Part shown: piece after piece, positions 56,541 to 64,000 of the stretch
How positions within the stretch are numbered: the first letter of the stretch is position 1
Layout: each line of letters starts with the position of its first letter
Assembly (NCBI RefSeq): GCF_001696605.3
Contig: NZ_CP031716.1
Coordinates: forward strand, 1,240,001 to 1,304,000
Direction: 5' to 3'
Length of the DNA stretch: 64,000 bases
DNA from: Acinetobacter wuhouensis
Lineage (GTDB): Bacteria; Pseudomonadota; Gammaproteobacteria; Pseudomonadales; Moraxellaceae
Translations under genes and position numbers: made by a program
Notes under the pieces: generated by a model
Told to the model about the DNA's origin: nothing
The model's input: the letters and a program-made list of their open reading frames with translations, nothing else
The model's database searches: none

Positions 56541-56617
56541 CGAATAGCCTTAAAACAGAATCAATCAAATCCAATTTCAAGTAAAGAAATAGAATTTAAT
56601 AAAAATATTTGTTGAAT

Positions 56618-56636
56618 CTTAATGATAATCATTATT
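56618..56636. promoter_or_regulatory. Fur box between fecI and the DUF3649 operon
   Basis: CTTAATGATAATCATTATT matches 16 of 19 bases of the Fur consensus GATAATGATAATCATTATC, with a perfect AATGAT-A-ATCATT core. It lies 78 bp ahead of fecI and 123 bp ahead of the divergent gene, so it may repress both in iron-replete cells. Confidence 0.85.
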
Positions 56637-56758
56637 AAATGCAATATTATTACTTACACAAAGTAACATTTATTTTGAGCTGTTTATCTATCTCATCCGT
56701 CTTAGTAGGTAACGATGCGTAATCACTGTATTACGTTTGCAATGTTAGTGGTCTAGTC

Positions 56759-57070
56759 ATGAAATCCCATTCTTTCAAACTCAATGCTCAACAGCATTAT
56801 CGATTTACTGTGTTTATACGCATTTTACTTGCCGTATTTGGTGGTTTTGGTGTGGCAAATTTAACAGTTGCTATGGTGGGATTATTCTTTCCAAGTCAAC
56901 AGGCAATTGCCACATATACAGGTTTTTTGCTCAGTTTTATTGTTTGGTTGGTGTTGATCTTGGCTGTATTTAGTATGAAAAGTACTTTGAAAACAGTCTG
57001 CTTATCCATTGGTCTGTTATTGAGTCTTGGTTGTATCGTGAGTGCCTTAAAAACTTGGGGGAGTATATGA
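56759..57070 (+). CDS. DUF3649 membrane protein
   Basis: A 103-aa protein with three hydrophobic helices, FRFTVFIRILLAVFGGFG-like at the start, typical of the DUF3649 family found in iron-uptake operons. Its stop overlaps the start of the PepSY gene by 4 bp (ATGA). Function not known; linkage to PepSY and DUF3325 genes is recurrent. Confidence 0.82.
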   Translation: MKSHSFKLNAQQHYRFTVFIRILLAVFGGFGVANLTVAMVGLFFPSQQAIATYTGFLLSFIVWLVLILAVFSMKSTLKTVCLSIGLLLSLGCIVSALKTWGSI

Positions 57071-58764
57071 AAGAGGGCTTTCGTCAAAGTATGGCTTGGC
57101 TTCATACATGGACAGGTTTAGTTGTTGGTTGGGTTTTGTTTTTTGTATTTTTAACGGGCACAGCAGGTTATGTTCAAATTGAATTGACACGCTGGATGCA
57201 GCCTGAACAACCTTTACAGTCCAATGTATTGGTTTCTGAAAAAGAACAGGTTGATAAAGCCTATGCGTATTTAATGCATCATCCTGAAGCACAAACAGCT
57301 GAACGTTGGGGGATTAACCTACAAACCAATCAACGTGGTGCAGATGCATTTGCAGTGAATTGGACTTTGCCACCAAAAGAGGAAGGACAACGGGGTAAGT
57401 ATCAGAAAGAAGTGCTTGATGTTTCATCGGGTCAACCTGTTTCAGAGCAAATTAAACCACGTGAAACGGGTGGTGGTTTTACACTTTATCGTATGCATTA
57501 TGCTTTGCACTATATTCCTTATGATTGGGGTATTCAGATCGTAGGCATTTGTACGATGTTTATGTTTGTTGCCATTATTTCGGGCATTATTACTCATAAA
57601 AAAATATTTAAAGATTTCTTTACCTTTAGACCCGCCAAAGGTCAACGCTCTTGGTTGGATGCGCACAATGTCATTAGTGTGATTGCTTTACCTTTTTATA
57701 TCATGATCACCTATAGCGGTTTAATTTTCTTTGCCAATGCTTATATGCCTTTGGGCGTCCCTATGGTGTACGGTGCGGGAGAGAAAAATACAGAGCGTTA
57801 TTATGCTGAGCTTTATCCAACAAATTCACGTTTTAATAAGGAGCATTCTGCTGTTCCACGAACAATGGATGAAATACAACAAAAATTTGTCCCTATTCAA
57901 CCTTTACTCACAAACGCTCAAAATGAATGGGGCGGGGCTGGTAAAATCAGTCAGGTAAATTTTTATCCTGATCAAGGTAAAACACCTGCAAAAATTGAAT
58001 TCTACCAAACGGGTAGTGAAACGATTGCAAGAAAACGAACATCTTTAAGTTTTGATTTATATACAGGTCAAAAGATTGTTCAGGAAAAGTCCAATGAGGA
58101 TAAAGCACCAATGGTCTTTGGTACAACAGTACTGGGATTACATGAGGGCTTATTTGCATCACCATTTGTACGTATTTTATATGTGCTGACAGGACTTTTA
58201 GGCACTGCCATGATTGCAACAGGTTTAGTGCTGTGGACAGTCAAACGCCGACCAAAACAATTAAAGTCAAACCGAATGAGCTTTGGGCATGCACTTGTCG
58301 AACGCTTAAATATTGCCATGATTGCAGGTTTACCTCTTGCCATCGCGGTATATTTTTGGGCAAATCGTTTGATTCCTAGCGAATTTGCTAACCGTGCCAA
58401 TTGGGAAGTGCATTGCTTATATATCACGTTATTGTTGAGTTTTGTTTATGCCTTGAGTCGACCCATTGTCCGAGCTTGGATTGAGATATTGGCTTTTGCT
58501 GCTTTGGCTTATTTATTGTTGCCTATCCTTAATTTTATTACGACAGATCGTCATTTGGTTGTATCACTGCGTCATCAAGATTTCGCTTTAGCCAGTATAG
58601 ATTTGGGATTTATTTTCCTCGGGGTCATCTTGGCGTGGGCAAGTTATCGCGTGTGGAGTAAGCGGGATTCTATTTTAAAACCTGTTGTTAAAAAAGCCAA
58701 AAAACCACGTGTTGCTCAGACAGATGATGTGACTGAAATTCCGCGTTCAGAGGAGTTGTCATGA
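57067..58764 (+). CDS. PepSY-associated transmembrane protein (iron-uptake reductase-like)
   Basis: A 565-aa inner membrane protein from ATG 57067. It opens with SMAWLHTWTGLVVGWVLFFVFLTGTAGY, the PepSY_TM signature with paired His. A second His-containing helix follows (RMHYALHYIPYDWGIQIVG), then DAHNVISVIALPFYIMITYSGL and GLHEGLFASPFVRILYVLTGLLG. The His pattern suggests haem binding, as in FoxB/PiuB-type ferric-siderophore reductases. It is flanked by DUF3649 and DUF3325 genes. Confidence 0.88.
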   Translation: MKEGFRQSMAWLHTWTGLVVGWVLFFVFLTGTAGYVQIELTRWMQPEQPLQSNVLVSEKEQVDKAYAYLMHHPEAQTAERWGINLQTNQRGADAFAVNWTLPPKEEGQRGKYQKEVLDVSSGQPVSEQIKPRETGGGFTLYRMHYALHYIPYDWGIQIVGICTMFMFVAIISGIITHKKIFKDFFTFRPAKGQRSWLDAHNVISVIALPFYIMITYSGLIFFANAYMPLGVPMVYGAGEKNTERYYAELYPTNSRFNKEHSAVPRTMDEIQQKFVPIQPLLTNAQNEWGGAGKISQVNFYPDQGKTPAKIEFYQTGSETIARKRTSLSFDLYTGQKIVQEKSNEDKAPMVFGTTVLGLHEGLFASPFVRILYVLTGLLGTAMIATGLVLWTVKRRPKQLKSNRMSFGHALVERLNIAMIAGLPLAIAVYFWANRLIPSEFANRANWEVHCLYITLLLSFVYALSRPIVRAWIEILAFAALAYLLLPILNFITTDRHLVVSLRHQDFALASIDLGFIFLGVILAWASYRVWSKRDSILKPVVKKAKKPRVAQTDDVTEIPRSEELS

Positions 58765-59108
58765 GCATTGTGTCGATCAATATTTTAACTACGATATTTC
58801 TAAGTTACCTCGGATTATTCGCTTTGAATCTTTCAATGGAACGCAATGCAAAATTGGTTTTAAAAGCACCATTGTCTTTGAAAAAAAATCAGATCATCAA
58901 AGTTTTGGGATGGAGTTTTCTAGCACTTTCATTATTGCACTGTATCTGGGCATGGGGAATCTCTATAGGCATTGCTGCATGGTTTGGTGTGATTACGCTC
59001 ATCGCTGGCATCATCGTCTTTATTCAATCTTATCAAGCACGATTGAATTTAAATTTATCAAGTATGGCTTTTTTGATTGTGATTGGATTGCAATTTTTTC
59101 GACTGTAA
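58761..59108 (+). CDS. DUF3325 membrane protein
   Basis: A 115-aa protein of about four helices. The pattern FLSYLGLFALNLSMERN and LALSLLHCIWAWGISIGIAAWFG resembles DUF3325, the usual third partner of DUF3649-PepSY operons. It overlaps the PepSY gene by 4 bp and is followed 14 bp later by the RND adaptor gene. Confidence 0.8.
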   Translation: MSIVSINILTTIFLSYLGLFALNLSMERNAKLVLKAPLSLKKNQIIKVLGWSFLALSLLHCIWAWGISIGIAAWFGVITLIAGIIVFIQSYQARLNLNLSSMAFLIVIGLQFFRL

Positions 59109-59122
59109 ATGAGTGAGTTTTT

Positions 59123-60331
59123 ATGAGTGATTCAACGGTAGATGTAACAAAGAAGCATCATTCTTTCGGTCGAAAATTGAAATATGGGATTGGCTTTTCT
59201 TTATTGATTGTTTTGATTATTGGGGGGGTGTATTGGAAAAAAGTCTCCAATAAACCCAAAGAAGAATATAGCCAATGGAGTAAGCCTGTTCCTGTACGTA
59301 TCGTCCCTGTACAGCGCAATAACTTAGATGTTGAAATTAAAGCCATTGGTACCGTTGTCCCTGTCCATACTGTGAATGTGCAAAGTCAAGTTTCAGGGGT
59401 ATTGCAACAGGTTCATTTTAAAGAGGGGCAATGGGTGAAAAAAGGGCAATTGCTTGCTCAAATTGATCCTGCACCATTTACAGTGGCTTTGGCACAGACT
59501 GAGGGTACAAGACAGCAAAATCTTGCACAACTGCAAAGTGCAGAAAATGAGCTTAGTCGTTATCAATTATTATTTAAGCAAGATTCTATTGCAAAGCAAC
59601 AAGTTGAACAACAGCAAGCTTTGGTAAATCAGCTTAAAGGGCAAATCCAATCCAATCGTGCACAGGTTGATGCAGCAAAACTACAATTGTCGTATAGCAA
59701 AATTTATTCACCGATTGAGGGACGTGTTGGTTTTAAGCAAAAAGATGTAGGAAACTTGATTCAAGCCAATGAAAGCACTGCTTTGGTGACCATCACGCAA
59801 GTTCACCCGATCTATGTGCAATTTGCCATCGCTGAGAATCATCTCGCAGGATTACGTGAAACCTTAAAATCAGGTCAACAGGTCAAAGTCAGTGCATGGG
59901 ACAAAGCTGAACAGCAGCAGCTCGCAGTGGGTCATGTGCAAGCTTTGGACAATCAAATAGATGTTAGTACAGGGACTTTAAAGCTAAAGGCGACATTTGA
60001 TAATCGTGATGATCGCTTATTTCCAAATCAATTTGTCAATGTTCGTTTAAATGCACAGACCATTCAGAATGCTGTCAGTATTCCGAGTGATGCTGTGCAG
60101 TATGGTGCAAAAGGCACGTATGTTTATATCATCAACAAAGACCATAAAGCTGAGGTTAGAAGCCTAAAATTGGGTCTAAGTAGTAATGGTCAGTTCGAAG
60201 TTTTAGCAGGTTTAGACGGTACTGAAAAAGTGGTACTTGAGGGAATTGACCGACTTTCAGATGGTAAAGAAGTTCAAATTATTTCTGATGAGCAAAAACA
60301 TCGTCCTGTAACGGAATCTGCTACTGGATAA
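59123..60331 (+). CDS. mdtA: RND efflux periplasmic adaptor, MdtA-like
   Basis: A 402-aa membrane fusion protein. A single N-terminal anchor at about residues 20-42 is followed by the biotinyl-lipoyl half (VQSQVSGVLQQVHFKEGQWVKKGQLLAQID), a helical hairpin (about 115-180), the second lipoyl half (LSYSKIYSPIEGRVGFKQKDVGN) and beta-barrel/MP domains. It connects the inner membrane pump to an outer membrane channel, which is not in this window. Closely spaced with the preceding DUF3325 gene. Confidence 0.92.
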   Translation: MSDSTVDVTKKHHSFGRKLKYGIGFSLLIVLIIGGVYWKKVSNKPKEEYSQWSKPVPVRIVPVQRNNLDVEIKAIGTVVPVHTVNVQSQVSGVLQQVHFKEGQWVKKGQLLAQIDPAPFTVALAQTEGTRQQNLAQLQSAENELSRYQLLFKQDSIAKQQVEQQQALVNQLKGQIQSNRAQVDAAKLQLSYSKIYSPIEGRVGFKQKDVGNLIQANESTALVTITQVHPIYVQFAIAENHLAGLRETLKSGQQVKVSAWDKAEQQQLAVGHVQALDNQIDVSTGTLKLKATFDNRDDRLFPNQFVNVRLNAQTIQNAVSIPSDAVQYGAKGTYVYIINKDHKAEVRSLKLGLSSNGQFEVLAGLDGTEKVVLEGIDRLSDGKEVQIISDEQKHRPVTESATG

Positions 60332-60334
60332 ATC

Positions 60335-63300
60335 ATGAATATTTCAAGGTTCTTTATTTTACGTCCAGTAGCAACAACGCTTCTGATGTTGGCATTGCTA
60401 GTCAGTGGTCTGCTTGTTTGGCGAATGCTTCCTGTATCTGCGTTACCGCAAGTGGACTATCCAATTATTCAGGTGTATACCTTTCAGCCAGGTGCAAATC
60501 CAGACACTGTACAACGAACCATTACTGCACCACTTGAACGTGAAATGGGGAAAATAGCAGGCTTAAAACAGATGTCCTCCAATAGTTCAGTTGGGGCATC
60601 TGTGATTACATTACAATTTGATCTCCGTGCTGAATTGGGTGTCGTCGAGCAAGAAGTTCAGTCTGCATTAAGTACTGCAAGTAGTAAGTTACCGAGTGAT
60701 TTACCTACGCCACCGATCTATCGCAAAGTCAATCCTGCTGATGTTCCTGTGATCACCCTTGCGATTAGCTCAGAAACCTTACCCTTAACCACTGTATATG
60801 ACATGGTGGATACTCGAGTTGCGCAAAAGCTGTCGCAATTGACAGGTGTAGGAATGGTCAGTCTTGCTGGTGGACAGCGACCTGCAATCCGAGTGCAAAT
60901 GAATCCAACTGCATTAGCGAGTTATAAAATGAGTGCTGAAGATGTTCGATCTGCCATTCATTCTGCCAATGCAAATCAGCCAAAAGGTAGTTTTGATGGA
61001 CCATTTCGTAGCACAATGTTGGATGCTAATGATCAGATTCGTTCAATTGCGGATTATGAAGCTTTAATTCTTCGTTGGAATAATGGAGCACCCATTCGCC
61101 TTAAAGATGTTGCGACCATTATCGAAGGTAGTGAAGATCGCTATATGGCAGCATGGGCAGACAGCCAATCTGCAATTTTAGTGAATGTGCAACGTCAACC
61201 GAATGCCAATGTGATTCAAGTTGCTGATCAAATTAAACAAGTTTTACCGGAACTACAACAAAACTTACCTGAAAATGTCAAAATTCGTATTTTGACTGAT
61301 CGAACTGAAAGTATTCGTAGTTCGATTCACGATGTGCAAAAAGAATTAGTTTTTGCAGTATGCCTAGTGGTGATGGTGACATTCTTATTTTTAAGAAATC
61401 TCTCTGCCACCATTATTCCGAGTATTGCCGTACCGCTGTCGATTATCGGTACATTTGTTTTAATGTACTTTTTAGGATTCTCAGTCAATAACTTAACCCT
61501 CATGGCGCTGACTATTGCCACAGGTTTTGTGGTCGATGATGCAATTGTGATGTTGGAAAATATTGCCCGACATCGAGAGTCAGGCGAAAGCTTGTTACAA
61601 GCGGCACTCAAAGGTTCACGAGAAATTGGTTTTACCCTGATTTCACTCACTATATCGTTAATCGCCGTGCTTATTCCTTTATTGTTTATGGGCGATGTCG
61701 TGGGGCGTTTATTCCATGAATTTGCCGTGACTTTAGCAGCGGCTATAGCATTATCTTTGGTTGTTTCTCTCACGCTTACTCCGATGATGTGCGCTTATTT
61801 ACTTAAAAATACGAAACACAGGGCTTCACGTAGCCGATGGAGTTTGGATTGGGTGATTCAGCAATATGGCAAAGGTTTAGAATGGGTATTTAAACATCAA
61901 ACTTTCACTTTGGTCGTGATGTTGAGTACTGTCATGTTGGCAGGTGTCATGTATTGGATGATTCCTAAAGGTTTCTTCCCTGTACAAGACAGTGGTGTGA
62001 TTCAGGTCGTCACAGAAGCACCTGATGATATTTCGTTCCAAGCCATGAGTGAACGTCAACAGGCTTTGGCACAACAAATTTTAAAAGATCCTGCGGTTGA
62101 AAGTTTATCCTCCTTTATTGGTATTGATGCTAATAATCCGAAGCTCAGTAATGGCCGAATCCTGATTAATCTGAAACCTTATGCTGAACGTGATCCCGCA
62201 TCACAAGTGATGACTCGTTTGCGAGGAGAATTTGATCAAGTCAAAGGTATTCAAGGCTGGATGCAGCCTGTGCAAGAGTTGAGTATTGAAGATAAAATTA
62301 GCCGAACGCAATATCAATTGAGTCTTACTGCAACTCGCAGTGCAGATTTAGAGCAATGGACACCTATTTTAGTTGATGCTTTACGTAAACAGGCTGAATT
62401 TGCTGATGTCACTAGTGATGGTGGCGGATTAGGCTTACAAGCTTTTATTGATGTCAATCGTGATGCAGCAGCACGTTTAGATTTAAATATTGAAGACATT
62501 AGTTTAGCGCTGCAAAACTTGTTTGCACAAAGACAAATTGCCACTTTATACACGCAGTCGAACCAATACCGCATCGTGTTGGAACTCGCTCCAGAGGTGA
62601 CACAAGGTTTTGATGCTCTCGCACAGACTTATATCCACAATAAAAATGGTGAACCGATTCTACTCAGTTCAGTGGCAACAATTGTTCAAAAGCGTGTACC
62701 AATTCTGCTACAACAACAATCACAATTTCCAGCCAATGGGGTGTCATTTAATCTGGCACAGGGCGTGGCATTGGGTGATGCAATTCAGGTGATTCATCAA
62801 GTTGAACAAAAACTCAATTTACCGATAGATGTCAAAGTGAAATTGCAAGGTGCTGCGGCAGCCTATGAAAATTCAAAACAACATACATTTTGGTTAGTGA
62901 TTGCTGCGATTGTCACTATGTATATCGTATTGGGAATTTTGTACGAAAGCTTTATTCATCCTATTACCATTCTTTCCACATTACCCTCAGCAGCAATTGG
63001 AGCTTTACTCGCCTTGTTTATGGTCAATCGACCTTTAGACATGATCGCTTTAATTGGCATTATCTTGTTGATTGGTTTGGTGAAAAAAAATGGCATCATG
63101 ATGGTGGACTTTGCCTTAGCTGCTCAACGTAATGAAGGTTTATCGCCTCAACAGGCAATTCACCAAGCAGCACTCATGCGTTTCCGTCCTATTTTAATGA
63201 CCACTTTAGCGGCATTAGTCGGGGCAATTCCATTGATGTTGGCATCAGGGGCGGGGGCGGAGCTGAGACAACCGCTTGGCATTGTCATGGTGGGGGGATT

Positions 63301-63430
63301 GTTGCTCAGTCAGGTTCTGACACTCTTTACTACACCTGTGGTGTATTTGTTTTTCGATCGCTTACAGCAGTCATTTAGCCAATCAGATGCAAGCTCATTT
63401 GTAAGCGATGATGTTGGGAGAGAGTCTTGA
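60335..63430 (+). CDS. mdtB: RND efflux pump inner membrane subunit, MdtB-like
   Basis: A 1031-aa HAE1-type transporter of 12 helices with two large periplasmic loops. It begins MNISRFFILRPVATTLLMLALL, as MdtB does. TM4 carries the proton-relay pair in ATGFVVDDAIVMLENIARH, and the C-terminal half contains LIGLVKKNGIMMVDFAL and RPILMTTLAALVGAIPL. MdtB works as a hetero-trimer with MdtC, whose gene overlaps next. Confidence 0.94.
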   Translation: MNISRFFILRPVATTLLMLALLVSGLLVWRMLPVSALPQVDYPIIQVYTFQPGANPDTVQRTITAPLEREMGKIAGLKQMSSNSSVGASVITLQFDLRAELGVVEQEVQSALSTASSKLPSDLPTPPIYRKVNPADVPVITLAISSETLPLTTVYDMVDTRVAQKLSQLTGVGMVSLAGGQRPAIRVQMNPTALASYKMSAEDVRSAIHSANANQPKGSFDGPFRSTMLDANDQIRSIADYEALILRWNNGAPIRLKDVATIIEGSEDRYMAAWADSQSAILVNVQRQPNANVIQVADQIKQVLPELQQNLPENVKIRILTDRTESIRSSIHDVQKELVFAVCLVVMVTFLFLRNLSATIIPSIAVPLSIIGTFVLMYFLGFSVNNLTLMALTIATGFVVDDAIVMLENIARHRESGESLLQAALKGSREIGFTLISLTISLIAVLIPLLFMGDVVGRLFHEFAVTLAAAIALSLVVSLTLTPMMCAYLLKNTKHRASRSRWSLDWVIQQYGKGLEWVFKHQTFTLVVMLSTVMLAGVMYWMIPKGFFPVQDSGVIQVVTEAPDDISFQAMSERQQALAQQILKDPAVESLSSFIGIDANNPKLSNGRILINLKPYAERDPASQVMTRLRGEFDQVKGIQGWMQPVQELSIEDKISRTQYQLSLTATRSADLEQWTPILVDALRKQAEFADVTSDGGGLGLQAFIDVNRDAAARLDLNIEDISLALQNLFAQRQIATLYTQSNQYRIVLELAPEVTQGFDALAQTYIHNKNGEPILLSSVATIVQKRVPILLQQQSQFPANGVSFNLAQGVALGDAIQVIHQVEQKLNLPIDVKVKLQGAAAAYENSKQHTFWLVIAAIVTMYIVLGILYESFIHPITILSTLPSAAIGALLALFMVNRPLDMIALIGIILLIGLVKKNGIMMVDFALAAQRNEGLSPQQAIHQAALMRFRPILMTTLAALVGAIPLMLASGAGAELRQPLGIVMVGGLLLSQVLTLFTTPVVYLFFDRLQQSFSQSDASSFVSDDVGRES

Positions 63431-64000
63431 AATTACTCTCAGCCTTTATTCATCGACCTGTTGCAAGTGTGCTAATTGCCATTGCAATTGTACTATTAGG
63501 TGTTTTGGCATATTTGCGCTTACCTGTTGCAGCCTTGCCCCAAGCAGATATTCCAACCATTGTGGTGCGGGCAAGTTTACCTGGGGCAAGCCCTGAGAGT
63601 ATGTCTGCTACAGTAGCAACACCACTGGAACGTGCCATGATGGGCGTGTCTGGGGTGAAAGCCATTAACTCGTCAAGCAGTCAAAGTTCAGCGCAAGTGG
63701 TGCTACATTTTGATTTGGCAACAGATATTAATGAAGCCGCAAGAGAAGTACAAGCCGCCATTAATGCTGCAATGTCTCAGTTACCCTCAGGTATGCCAAG
63801 TCCACCTGAATATTTCAAAGTGAATCCAAGTCAAAGTCCTATTTTTTATTTGGCATTGAGTTCACAGCATTTATCGGCAGGTAAATTATACGAAGTTGCC
63901 AGTGATTTGTTACAGCCGAATTTGGCACAATTGAGTGGGGTGGGGGAAGTTTCGATTGATGGTGCTTCTATGCCAGCGGTGCGGATCACCTTAAATCCCA
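63427..64000 (+). CDS. mdtC: RND efflux pump subunit, MdtC-like (cut by window edge)
   Basis: Starts at TTG 63427, overlapping the mdtB stop in a TTGA arrangement, with GGGAGAG upstream. The first 191 codons are open to the window edge: KLLSAFIHRPVASVLIAIAIVLLG, LPVAALPQADIPTIVVRASLPGAS, then TPLERAMMGVSGVKAINSSSSQ. This is the TM1 and porter-domain start of an HAE1 pump. Being second in an mdtABC-like set, it is probably the MdtC partner. Confidence 0.9.
   Translation, partial: MKLLSAFIHRPVASVLIAIAIVLLGVLAYLRLPVAALPQADIPTIVVRASLPGASPESMSATVATPLERAMMGVSGVKAINSSSSQSSAQVVLHFDLATDINEAAREVQAAINAAMSQLPSGMPSPPEYFKVNPSQSPIFYLALSSQHLSAGKLYEVASDLLQPNLAQLSGVGEVSIDGASMPAVRITLNP

Noticed and set aside
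61327..61773. 148-codon frame antisense to mdtB
   Set aside because: Lies wholly within a conserved RND gene and has low-complexity shadow composition.

Overview
The window is about 39 % G+C by eye, gene-dense, and reads as an Acinetobacter chromosome (Gammaproteobacteria, Moraxellaceae). The protein set fits that genus: a queF type II reductase, DUF3465 and DUF1615 proteins, an AraC-azlCD cluster, map/rpsB/tsf, obgE-proB, and a nasTS-nirB-nasA-moa cluster. No phage, plasmid, insertion sequence, rRNA or CRISPR array was seen. There is one tRNA, tRNA-Arg(CCG). The species assignment is inference; the genus is fairly secure.

Layout. (1) 1-5.4 kb: the 3' end of a LysR regulator, an MFS exporter with a tiny coupled membrane ORF, a divergent TetR regulator with a palindromic operator candidate, and two tandem OmpW-type outer membrane proteins. 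(2) 5.6-8.5 kb: divergent map and rpsB-tsf, with an rpsB leader RNA and an attenuator between rpsB and tsf. (3) 8.6-17 kb: a DUF3465 protein, a 780-bp gene-free stretch rich in hairpins, AraC-azlC-azlD, a DUF962/Mpo1-like protein, a secreted protein of unknown function, a lipoprotein amidohydrolase and an MFS transporter. (4) 16.7-23.4 kb: cell-wall genes rlpA, mltB and rodA, then an operon of an ABC exporter, queF and an unknown gene. (5) 23.6-34.7 kb: tRNA-Arg, small unknown ORFs and a candidate sRNA, ybiB, dctA, an orphan prfH, obgE-proB, a PD-(D/E)XK-like orphan, a HAD phosphatase and a DUF1615 lipoprotein.

(6) 35.1-52.2 kb is the centrepiece, a complete assimilatory nitrate island. Divergent nasT-nasS encode the ANTAR antiterminator and its nitrate sensor. 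The forward genes encode a nitrate/nitrite transporter, the nitrite reductase NirB, a NirD-FAD oxidoreductase fusion, nitrate reductase NasA, then the molybdenum cofactor genes mobA, moaA, moaD, moaE, moaCB and moeA, and molybdate uptake genes modA and modB (modC is absent). The 5' region of the transporter gene carries an NtrC-like site, a sigma-54 promoter with the expected GG-N10-GC spacing, and two ANTAR-type hairpins whose hexaloops fit A1/G4. The moaA promoter region carries a second sigma-54-like element. This suggests control by both nitrogen starvation (NtrC/sigma-54) and nitrate (NasS/NasT antitermination).

(7) 52.4-64 kb is an iron-uptake and efflux region. A FecI/FecR/TonB-receptor cell-surface signalling set reads leftward. 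A DUF3649-PepSY-DUF3325 operon reads rightward and runs with short gaps into an MdtABC-like RND efflux system that leaves the window. A Fur box matching 16 of 19 consensus positions lies between the two directions.
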